Below, piece after piece: positions 1-6,646 of a stretch of 10,996 nucleotides of DNA. Below the pieces are notes generated by a model that made no database searches, was not told where the DNA came from, and saw only the letters and a program-made list of their open reading frames with translations. How positions within the stretch are numbered: position 1 is the stretch's first letter; each line of letters starts with the position of its first letter. The stretch covers positions 1 to 10,996 of the forward strand of contig JALLPB010001148.1 of assembly GCA_036939975.1 (NCBI GenBank). The letters run 5' to 3'. Source of the DNA: Cyclostephanos tholiformis (lineage: Eukaryota; Bacillariophyta; Thalassiosirophyceae; Thalassiosirales; Thalassiosiraceae). A program made the position numbers and the translations under genes.

Positions 1-134
1 GGCACCGGGTCGTGGTGTACAAGGAGGTGTTCACAGCCTGATGAGCCAATTTCTCTATTTTAGACTTTTAATAGGGGGGAGGTGAAGGGAGGAGGGGGCG
101 GCTCCGGTGCCTCAGGCACCGGGGGATAACTAGT
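1..134. repeat. 134-bp direct repeat, copy A (touches window edge)
   Basis: This copy matches 592-725 over 134 bp with five differences (positions 12, 43, 55, 89 and 105), all transitions and all G or C here against A or T in copy B. Near its right end lies a near-perfect palindrome, CCGGTGCCTCAGGCACCGG (104-122). Both copies end in GGGGGATAACTAGT. Because the copy begins at base 1, its true left end may lie outside the window. It could be a short terminal repeat of a small mobile element or one unit of a dispersed tandem family. Confidence 0.93.
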
Positions 135-140
135 CTTATA

Positions 141-148
141 TATAAAAG
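141..148 (+). promoter_or_regulatory. TATA-box-like element TATAAAAG
   Basis: TATATATAAAAG (137-148) lies 7 bp after copy A of the direct repeat and is a good match to a eukaryotic TATA box. A start site 25-35 bp downstream would fall inside the TCTG/TGTG microsatellite, which would make the ATG at 273 the first usable one. Its promoter role is inferred from position and consensus only. Confidence 0.45.
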
Positions 149-155
149 CAAGGCT

Positions 156-214
156 CTGTCTGTGTGTCTGTGTGTCTGTGTGTCTGTGTGTCTGTCTGTC
201 TGTGTGTCTGTCTG
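156..214. repeat. TCTG/TGTG microsatellite
   Basis: An uninterrupted alternation of TCTG and TGTG units runs from just after the TATA-like element. If read in frame with the downstream small ORF it would encode a Cys/Val/Ser-rich leader, but it more likely lies in a 5' untranslated region. Confidence 0.95.
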
Positions 215-272
215 CGACTTTGATTCCTACATTGATTTCTACATACGTATCTCTATTCTACATAGGAAAAGT

Positions 273-500
273 ATGAAACCAAAAATTAAAAACAAAAAAA
301 ACTCGGCAGAATATATCGTACAGTACGCGCGCAAAACTCACAATTTTTACCTCTCTAGCAAAAAAAGGTGCGGCAAAACCTGTTTGTACATCATCGATGT
401 GATGATTTTGCAAAAACAGAAACTGCCATGCAAAAGAGGAGATTTGTGTGCATTTGACATTGCTGTATCTAACTCTAACATTCTACTAGCAGAGGAATAA
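273..500 (+). CDS. Unidentified 75-residue basic protein between direct repeats
   Basis: I do not recognise this protein. The frame is open from the ATG at 162, but the first 37 codons are largely the microsatellite, so I favour the in-frame ATG at 273. That ATG lies 125 bp after the TATA-like element. The product begins with a strongly basic stretch (MKPKIKNKKN), then a mixed segment with five cysteines and a KKRCGKTC cluster, and ends in an acidic, serine/asparagine-rich tail. No signal peptide or membrane segment is evident. The stop is TAA, and an AATAAA signal follows 42 bp later. The unit lies wholly between the two 134-bp repeats, which suggests it travels with them. A chance ORF in AT-rich DNA remains quite possible. 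Confidence 0.35.
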   Translation: MKPKIKNKKNSAEYIVQYARKTHNFYLSSKKRCGKTCLYIIDVMILQKQKLPCKRGDLCAFDIAVSNSNILLAEE

Positions 501-541
501 GTAAAGAATTTCCTAAGACCTAAGTATTTCCAAATACGTGA

Positions 542-547
542 AATAAA
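542..547 (+). promoter_or_regulatory. AATAAA polyadenylation-type signal
   Basis: A canonical hexamer stands about 40 bp after the stop of the small frame ending at 500 and before copy B of the direct repeat. In AT-rich DNA the hexamer is common, so its weight comes from its position. Confidence 0.35.
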
Positions 548-591
548 GAATTTTATATTCCTTTGTTAAAATCTAGAGTAATCGATACTCA

Positions 592-725
592 GGCACCGGG
601 TCATGGTGTACAAGGAGGTGTTCACAGCCTGATAAGCCAATTTCTTTATTTTAGACTTTTAATAGGGGGGAGGTGAAGGAAGGAGGGGGCGGCTCTGGTG
701 CCTCAGGCACCGGGGGATAACTAGT
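592..725. repeat. 134-bp direct repeat, copy B
   Basis: This is the partner of 1-134, about 96% identical. The 13-mer CTCAGGCACCGGG occurs at its left boundary (588-600) and again inside it (702-714), so the repeat may itself have been built by a short duplication. Its right end (725) coincides with the first base of the terminal inverted repeat of the next element, so one element either used the other as a target or both share an end. Confidence 0.95.
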
Positions 726-847
726 ATCATTAATTAATTCGACCATCTGCCAGCAGAAATAGTCCTGGTAGAAAGTGATATATTATCCTACTAGTGCATT
801 GCATCTAATCACTCTAGAGATGCACCACCTGAGCAAAAGAATATGCT

Positions 848-972
848 TAATGCTGGGAGTGAGGGCGTTTATGGCCCTCAAAATGGTCAATTATTGCTGC
901 AATGATGCATCATCTCATCAGAGCAATAATTTGCCATTTTTAGGGCCACACATGCCCTAACTCCCGGCATAA
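848..972. repeat. Large internal hairpin 1 of the foldback element
   Basis: Bases 848-898 pair imperfectly with about 920-972 (ATGCYGGGAG, TGGCCCT and AGCAATAA blocks), leaving a loop of about 20 bases. It has the same make-up as the hairpin at 1131-1211, so the element carries a stem-loop just inside each arm. Confidence 0.8.
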
Positions 973-1131
973 TGCATTTTCGCTTGCGCAAAGGATGATC
1001 CTGCAGTGATTCTATTTGCTGGAGATGGAAATGACTCGTCCCTTGCCCTAACTCCTAGCATAAAGTGAAATTGCTTGCTCAAAGGATGATCATAGTGATT
1101 CTATGCACCTGAGATGGATAAATCACTCGTT
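955..1131. repeat. Two 86-bp direct repeats in the foldback core
   Basis: Bases 955-1040 and 1046-1131 align from CCCTAACTCC through CAAAGGATGATC, AGTGATTCTAT and GAGATGGA to ACTCGT, at roughly three-quarters identity. An inverted and more diverged version of the first half occurs in the left arm around 830-870, so one unit has been copied in both orientations. Confidence 0.8.
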
Positions 1132-1211
1132 GTGGCCCTCAAAACAGCCAATTATTGCTCCGATGCAAAGATGCATTGTTGCAGCAATAATTGGCCATTT
1201 TGAGGGCCATA
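1131..1211. repeat. Large internal hairpin 2 of the foldback element
   Basis: Arms 1131-1159 and 1183-1211 pair with few mismatches (TGGCCCTCAAAA with its complement, and AATTATTGCT with AGCAATAATT), leaving a loop of about 23 bases. Confidence 0.85.
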
Positions 1212-1360
1212 AACACCCTTCACTCCCACCATTACTAAGCATATGCACTCGCTTGGGCAGTGTATTTCTAGTTACAAGACATGACGGAGTAAGATAAAGC
1301 ACTTTCTACAAGAACTGTTTTTGCCAGCAGTGGCAATAATGGTCAAATTAATTAGTGATA

Positions 1361-1918
1361 TTGGCCCAAGGGGGTTCTAACTTCTACAGGATGCTATGAG
1401 GGAAATGGTTGTAAATAACTCAGATTCTGAGTAAATAACTCTCCAGCCGAGTTGTTATTGATGCAGGAATACATATCAGACTGAGATTGCTCAGCTGCAC
1501 TAAATACTCCTTTCTCATGATTTTGTTATTGTGTGGGAGGCTAGTGCCATGTAAAAAATGGTAGATGGGCATCCTTGACTATATATTTAATTTTAGATGG
1601 TCAAGGATGGAATACTGAATCTGCAATAGAGGTTATTTACAGATTCAATATTAGATGATTGTATTAATAATCATCTATTATCAAATCTTTATTTGAGTTA
1701 ATCTGGTAAAATGAATCTAGATGACCAATTTGATTTTAGATGGTGAGACTCTCAGTATGAATCAGAAATTCAGAGAAATAATAGATGGCATGAAACCATT
1801 TAGATTTAATTATAAATTGTGAGAACAAGCCTATGGGGCCTGCAGCAAGGGAATCAGTCAAGTGTCGTTTGTTAAATAATGTTTTTTGTAATACTATGTA
1901 ATACCATATGCAGGCTAC
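1361..1918. other. AT-rich spacer, no gene seen
   Basis: No convincing coding frame is visible. The stretch holds a duplicated GTAAATAACT (1411-1420 and 1431-1440), the cluster of small stem-loops described separately, and several copies of a TAGATGG word (for example near 1562, 1594, 1738 and 1782). TTTTAGATGGT occurs twice. Confidence 0.6.
1570..1696. repeat. Run of four consecutive small stem-loops
   Basis: Perfect inverted repeats follow each other with little space between: 1570-1579 with 1600-1609 (CATCCTTGAC), 1616-1623 with 1640-1647 (TGAATCTG), 1652-1660 with 1669-1677 (TAGATGATT), and 1681-1686 with 1691-1696 (TCAAAT). Each stem is short, so any single one could be chance. The tight succession is the notable part. 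Confidence 0.6.
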
Positions 1919-1943
1919 GGAGTCACGCCTTTGACGTGACTCC
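1919..1943. repeat. 9-bp stem-loop GGAGTCACG / CGTGACTCC
   Basis: A perfect 9-bp stem with a 7-base loop stands about 30 bp before the G-rich minisatellite. It may mark an element boundary, but no partner was found. Confidence 0.7.
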
Positions 1944-1974
1944 TACACAAACCACCACAAAAAAGATAGGGATC

Positions 1975-2052
1975 GGTGGGAATGGTGGGAATGGTGGGAA
2001 TGGTGGAAACAGTGGAAATGGTGGAAATGGTGGGAATGGTGGGAATGGTGGG
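1975..2052. repeat. 9-bp minisatellite GGTGGGAAT, G-quadruplex-prone
   Basis: Nearly nine units of GGTGGGAAT are present, the middle ones degenerate (GGTGGAAAC, AGTGGAAAT). The regular GG and GGG runs on the plus strand could form G-quadruplexes. Both strands are open because the period is a multiple of three (Gly-rich or His/Ser-rich peptides), so the ORFs here are not evidence of genes. Confidence 0.95.
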
Positions 2053-2080
2053 ATCTCTTCATCCCTCCATTAATGGTACA

Positions 2081-2185
2081 CGCCGACACCAACACCAACA
2101 CCGACACCGACACCGACACCAACACCGACACCAACACCGACGCCAACACCGACACCAACACCGACACCAACACCGACACCGACAC
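2081..2185. repeat. 6-bp repeat CACCGA/CACCAA
   Basis: About 17 hexamer units mix CACCGA and CACCAA, with one GCC variant. The plus strand is C-rich here, the reverse of the G-rich minisatellite only 28 bp upstream. Confidence 0.95.
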
Positions 2186-2763
2186 TTTAATCTTTTATTC
2201 TATTTGATATTAATATTTTTTTTTTAGTAAAGAAAAAAGAGTTTCTTAACCACTTTAATTGTTATCTTACAATACATATTTATCTATTACATTTTTTTAA
2301 GTACAAGAAGGGATTCATTGTATCAAACAGAAAAAGCATTTGTTAATGATATAACATATTTTCGCAGCTGTATTATAGAGGCAAAAATCTGATATTATTT
2401 GTATTTTATATACTAAACCAGTTTTAAATTTTTTGGCAACAAAAAAACTGATTCTTAACCACTTTCACAGCTTAACCGCTATGAATGCAGATCTGCATCC
2501 ACTTTTTTTAGGGCTTCGTAAATGTGTTATAACTTCTCAAATTTTTGTCCTCAAAGCCAGCTGAAGACATCAAAATTTAGCTGAGGTCTTAAGCTACAAT
2601 TGTGGCATTTCACATTTGCACAGCGCTTGTTGCATCGATGATGTGAGTAGAAAGTCCATTTTGTGTTATGAAAATCACAACTTTTGTTAGTAAAGCTAAA
2701 AGTTAGTTGTGTGTTGTGTTTGGAAAAAAAGAAACTCAAAAAATAGAAATCAATTTTGGGCAA
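2186..2763. other. AT-rich spacer with a 14-bp palindrome
   Basis: No gene is supported. ATGCAGATCTGCAT (2485-2498) is a perfect palindrome. TTCTTAACCACTTT occurs at both 2243-2256 and 2452-2465, each preceded by an A-run, which hints at a diverged duplication of about 210-bp spacing. The minus-strand frame at 2551-2763 is unremarkable. Confidence 0.6.
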
Positions 2764-3456
2764 TGGACTTTTGCTCCCCTGCCAATTTTGCTGATTACCC
2801 CCCCCCTCACCTCCAATTGCATAAGAATTGGTGGCCTACGTATTCCCCTGTGGCAGTTTTGGTAATGCAATTGCATGGGGGCAAAACTTGCCCATATGAC
2901 TGCATCATGCAAATTTTACCCTTTGCACCCATTTTCTCCCCAGGCCCCATCCTCCCATCCTGAATACCCCCCTCTCCTTGCATGCCCCTTCCCCCAACAA
3001 CCATCCGAACATGCACATGGAGCCTCTGTTGTTACACAGATGATGGGGTTGCACTGCATGCCTATTTTTGCAACTGACAGACAAATTATTGTGTGCACTT
3101 CCATCTTCAAGGTTAATCAGCCCCCTTTCTCTGTCAAAAAAATGATGACAATCACATTGACATTGCTGCTGTTTCTGAAAAGGAAATGTTGCAGCCACCT
3201 ATAAACAACAATCAACCAAAAACTTTGAGAAATGTGGTGGTGCTTTAGGGGCAAGGGATGCAGGGGAAAGAGGGAGAAGATGACCGGTGAAGAGGAGGGG
3301 GGGAGCATGATGATGACAAAATAATTGCGCTTTCGACGCCCCCCCTTCAAAAGAGGATGTGATGGGCAATGGAGTGGCAGGGGGGAGACAGGGATGGGAT
3401 GTTGATTCAACAACCAAATTGGGAGCATAAGGGTAAGGGCAGGGGGGGGCGTGTGA
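2764..3456. other. Strand-asymmetric region: pyrimidine-rich then purine-rich
   Basis: From about 2790 to 3000 the plus strand is C/T-rich (nine C in a row at 2798-2806). From about 3240 to 3460 it is G/A-rich with several runs of six to eight G. Overlapping frames of 64-109 codons exist on both strands, but they are Pro-rich or Gly-rich products of this composition and show no recognisable domain. I see no supported gene. Confidence 0.55.
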
Positions 3457-3534
3457 ACAATCGTTAATGAGTATGATGGTGATGACTCTGAGGATGATAA
3501 CAGTGACTATGATGATGACAGCTTGGAAGATTGA
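3457..3534 (+). other. Short acidic frame, possible 3' end of a gene relic
   Basis: After a TGA at 3454, 25 codons read through an Asp/Glu/Ser run (NEYDGDDSEDDNSDY and so on) to a TGA at 3532. The composition resembles the acidic tail ending at 8741 and a minus-strand frame at 9318-9389. It may be the C-terminal end of another degraded copy of the same family, or only an imperfect GAT microsatellite. Nothing recognisable lies upstream. Confidence 0.25.
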
Positions 3535-4790
3535 TTATTTTCCTGGAAGACCCTTTTTCTACATTAAAGTTACATTTTTCAAAAAAAGAAAAAGCTAGCT
3601 AAAATCAAGCACAATCTTTGCACACACAGAAATAGGTCAAAACAAGGAACTGGCCAATATTGCAAATCATCTGCCAAAGCTATGAATTATAATGTATTGG
3701 CAGATCCATTTAATTTTGTGATACGATTGCATAAAATTGAGCCATTTTACTTTGGCCAATTTAGACTTCCTACCAGTTTGGTAGCAAAACATCAAAAATA
3801 GCCCGCTACAACCACCACACACAACCACAAACACACACTTCCAGCAACTTAGCCATCTCTCTCTATGGATATGCCTTTGTTGCTCCCAAATCTTGGCGTC
3901 ACATCTCCCCATGGGTTATTTCAGGTGCCCATATGGCTAGTTCCCTTGCTTGGGGCTTTGAAATGTGACTCATAAAAAATAGTGAGAGGGATGGGTTCTT
4001 GGCCTTTGATGGCCATCTTTTGATGGGGGGGCACAACAACAAACCAAAATTAGGCATTAGTGATGGGGGGGGGGGGGGCTATTAGGGAGGGTGAGAGACC
4101 TGGGCAGAACGTATGTGGGGGCAAGCCGTACCATTGTTTGGGGTGGCAAACTGAGCTTGAAAAAATTAATGGCCTTAGATGGCTGCAAATCAACAAAAAT
4201 ACATCACAACCAAACAAAAAACATGTGGGTGCAACTGAGGGGATAAACGAGAAAAGATCTGATCAAGGGGTAGCAAAGGGGGTGGTGCAATCTCACCATT
4301 TTGGCAGCAATTGAGCTGGAGGGGGTCAAAATATGAAATAAAACCAATGAGTTCAGTAATTAATTTTTCTCTGCCAATTAAGAAAACTAAAAAACCTTAG
4401 TCATGGCCGTTGGCCAACCTATTGCAAAGATGGTCCCATGAGGATATTGGCCCACTCACAATGGCCATGCTACTGGATGCGGAAAACGGTTCCACCATGG
4501 TGATGGAGGTTTGGGATGTTTGATGAGTTTTTTCCCCTCAAATCAATTCCCACGCAAAGTATTGGTATGGTATCTTAGAAGAAAGAGGTTTTTATGCTGC
4601 CAAGTACAAAAATAATAAAAATAAAATGTTACATGGTTGCAAATAGTATTCTACTATTAGTTACTTTAGGTGTCTGCCAGGAAAATAATCCACCAAAAGC
4701 ACACCTACAGATGGGGGCAGTCAATGGCAGCAGCATAGGACAATAATACAACAATCAAGGTAAATTGTGAAGGGCTGGGGGGGAGTGTGA
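3535..4790. other. Spacer with long G homopolymer, no gene seen
   Basis: Fourteen consecutive G (4065-4078) stand out, preceded 40 bp earlier by another TGATGGGGGG. The open frames at 3667-3912 (minus) and 4060-4314 (plus) show no domain that I know, and the latter starts inside the G run. I see no promoter or RNA gene. Confidence 0.5.
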
Positions 4791-4796
4791 AAGGTC

Positions 4797-4834
4797 AAGA
4801 TGATGATGATGATGATGACAATGACAATGACTAT
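4797..4834. repeat. GAT/GAC-rich microsatellite
   Basis: A short run of GATGAT, then GACAAT units, reads as poly-Asp/Asn on the plus strand in an otherwise unassigned frame. It is another of the GAT-type tracts in the window (see 3469-3534 and 9482-9533). Confidence 0.8.
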
Positions 4835-5219
4835 ACAATGATGGCATTGTCAAGAGGGATATTGAGGCAGAATGGGTGGGGGGCAAAGATAAAGAGCACA
4901 TCAATACTTCCTGGTGGGGGGATGAGGGATATTGTGATGATGGTGTGATGTCATGCAGGCTTTCATGGCATTTAGGATGCAATGAGACAACAGGCAAAAT
5001 GTGTGGGGTGATAGAAAACACAACAGCCAGCTGAACAAGAGGGAGAAGAAGGAGGATGGTAATGGTGCAAAGAGGCCATTGTCAGTGCCATTGCCTTTGA
5101 TGAGTAATTGATATAAATAATTCAGCCTTGTTGCCCCCCCATAGATCATACTAAATTCCTACCTTTAATCTATATCCTGCTATTTGTACAGCACCCCCTG
5201 ACCATGGTGTCCGCTGCTT
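4835..5219. other. G/A-rich spacer, no gene seen
   Basis: The plus strand stays purine-rich with GGGGG runs. Frames here, on both strands, give low-complexity or Ser/His-rich peptides. No domain, RNA gene or repeat unit is recognisable. Confidence 0.5.
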
Positions 5220-5806
5220 TCATAGCTCCAATGGCCCACACGGACAAAGAAACATGCCCCGAAACCTTAGGAGCATCTTCCTCAAGTGCATGGGGGCTAT
5301 CCCCATGCTTTTTATGTCTTGCCAGTTTGTAGTTTCAGTATTGCACCAATATACACCAACACCTGGGGGGGTGATTTTGCTAGCTTGTGATAGGTATACT
5401 GTATTGGCCTGAAGCACTCACTTCAATGCAAAAGCATAGTCGATACTTTGGGGGCATCTTTCAATCATCACTCATGCATGAGAATGATTCCCCTTCTTTT
5501 AACATCCATCATTAAAACTGTTTCAAAATTACAAGACAGTAAATCACAAGATATATGGGGAATGTTGTTAGCGGTGTCCACCACCCCTGTAATAGCCCTG
5601 ACGAGCCACTTGGTGTCAGATTCTGGTCCCAAAACTTTTCCCCCTTCTCTCAAACATATATAGTACAAGCAATTAGAAACACTTGAAAGTGATCCATAAG
5701 GATGTTTTCGGCTTACACACATACAACTCAAATTGCAAGTAAAACGGGCCATTTTGTTAGCACGGATATGTTTGGTCATTTTATTCAACCAAAAATTTTG
5801 GAACAT
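5220..5806 (-). pseudogene. Protein-like minus-strand relic, family unknown
   Basis: Two minus-strand frames follow each other: 5806-5468 (112 codons) and 5417-5220 (65 codons), separated by stops and a frame change. Their translations have balanced composition, unlike the neighbouring low-complexity frames. The first contains a segment reading GKVLGPESDTKWLVRAITG followed by a Cys/Leu-rich stretch and a basic KRRG. The second contains IKSMGIAPMHLRKMLLRFRG. I do not recognise either. No start, splice or poly(A) context supports an intact gene, so I infer a broken coding sequence, probably from a mobile element or a diatom-specific family. It is oriented away from the relic at 6647-8741. Confidence 0.35.
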
Positions 5807-6103
5807 TTTTGTAATACCTATTAGAGCAACTTAAAATGCTCAGAAACAATATTTGGACCATTTGAAATAATCGTTTTTTATCATCGCCCTGCCTATTATT
5901 AGATTTTTATCTGCCATGTGCATAGGACTACAGAGTTTGCAAAAAAAGAAATAGGAAAAAAGTGAATTAGAAACTAAATATTTTCTCTGTTTTCATGTAT
6001 CACAATTCATAGTCCATGGGATTTGTTCTCTTCCAGGACATAGAAATTTGTCACAAAATAAGAAAAATCAAAATAAGGAGAACCAAAATTTATTACAGAA
6101 TCA
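5807..6103. other. AT-rich spacer, nothing recognised
   Basis: A-rich runs occur around 5940-6090. No coding frame, repeat or RNA gene is visible. Confidence 0.55.
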
Positions 6104-6316
6104 ATGCAATGTTCAGGTAATGACATTAGCCCAAAAGTTCACTGTAACTTGTGTAACCATTGTTACACTTTAAGCATGCCTGACCCAAGGCCAGACATTA
6201 GGTGTGTACAGTACTTACCTAAAGTACATCATAAGGTGCCAAGCGGATTTTTAGCACCAAGTGGAACCTCTAAGGTCATATCTGACATCAGAGGTCTAAA
6301 CATCATCGGATGTTGA
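6104..6316 (+). CDS. Short cysteine-rich frame, doubtful
   Basis: The frame encodes 70 residues, with closely spaced cysteines early (HCNLCNHC at about residues 13-20), a proline-rich middle and a stop inside the first 30-bp repeat unit. The cysteine/histidine spacing vaguely recalls a zinc-binding N-terminal segment and it lies about 330 bp upstream of the large relic on the same strand, so it could be a remnant of that protein's N-terminus. I cannot name a domain, and chance is equally possible. Confidence 0.2.
   Translation: MQCSGNDISPKVHCNLCNHCYTLSMPDPRPDIRCVQYLPKVHHKVPSGFLAPSGTSKVISDIRGLNIIGC
6266..6295. repeat. Interrupted stem-loop next to the 30-bp repeats
   Basis: ACCTCT pairs with AGAGGT around an inner GTCA/TGAC stem and a TATC loop, giving a two-tier hairpin directly upstream of the tandem repeat. 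Confidence 0.45.
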
Positions 6317-6389
6317 ATAGAGATCCACCACATCATTGAATGCTGGATATGGATCCACAACATCATACAATGTTGAATGGAGATCTTCA
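6300..6389. repeat. Three tandem 30-bp repeats (decapeptide-coding on minus strand)
   Basis: Three exact-length 30-bp units (6300-6329, 6330-6359, 6360-6389) share ACATCAT, ATGYTG and a GATC near the end. On the minus strand they are open and encode a repeated decapeptide with the core I-x-I-Q-H-x-M-M, within a 75-codon frame at 6229-6456. On the plus strand two units contain stops. This favours the minus strand if the repeat is coding, but no promoter or domain confirms a gene. Confidence 0.8.
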
Positions 6390-6646
6390 AGCTCTCCTTC
6401 AGATGTACATACTCAAGGAGGAACATCAAAACCATATCATAAGAATGTACCAACACCTGTAGAATCCTACAGGTTGCATCTCACCCCCTAACTTTGGCCA
6501 GGCAACCCACTTCATTTATAAGCATTAAAATAAGCTCATAATTTTCTCTTCCTGACATGAACTACATGCCACTTTGTCTTCACTTGTTTTACTTCATTTC
6601 AGGGGAAAAGTTATCCACCAGCCTAGTTCACACCATAGGGCATTGA

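Larger units (their letters stand above)
725..1360. mobile_element. Foldback / MITE-like element with long terminal inverted repeats
   Basis: The reverse complement of the right arm (1183-1360) aligns with the left arm (725-898) across the whole length. Shared blocks include CAYTAATTAATTYGACC at the tips, GTAGAAAGTG, ATGCTTA, GGGAGTGA and GTTTATGGCCCTCAAAATGG. The arms are about 175 bp each. The core holds two diverged 86-bp direct repeats and no convincing gene. The outermost bases read TA on both sides (725-726 and 1359-1360), which would fit a TA target duplication of the Tc1/mariner type, but the ends are palindromic, so this is ambiguous. No transposase is encoded, so it would be non-autonomous. 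The short ORFs at 775-960 and 1103-1297 are by-products of the repeat. Confidence 0.85.

Noticed and set aside
1..725. LTR retrotransposon with 134-bp LTRs
   Set aside because: The interior is only about 457 bp, shows no primer-binding site, polypurine tract, gag or pol text, and the repeats lack TG...CA ends. A smaller unknown element is the safer description.
775..1297. Small ORFs at 775-960 and 1103-1297 as genes
   Set aside because: Both lie within the inverted-repeat element and match its arms and hairpins.
2081..2185. Telomere-type repeat
   Set aside because: The CACCRA hexamer is not a known telomeric unit and lies inside the window next to other repeats.
1879..2227. Glycine-rich, methionine-rich and His/Ser-rich ORFs
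   Set aside because: They result from 9-bp and 6-bp repeats, which leave several frames open on both strands.
2875..3428. Several overlapping Pro/Ser-rich and Gly-rich ORFs
   Set aside because: They overlap on both strands, follow the skewed base composition and show no domain.
6300..6389. CRISPR-like array
   Set aside because: The 30-bp units are contiguous with no unique spacers, and they are diverged rather than identical.
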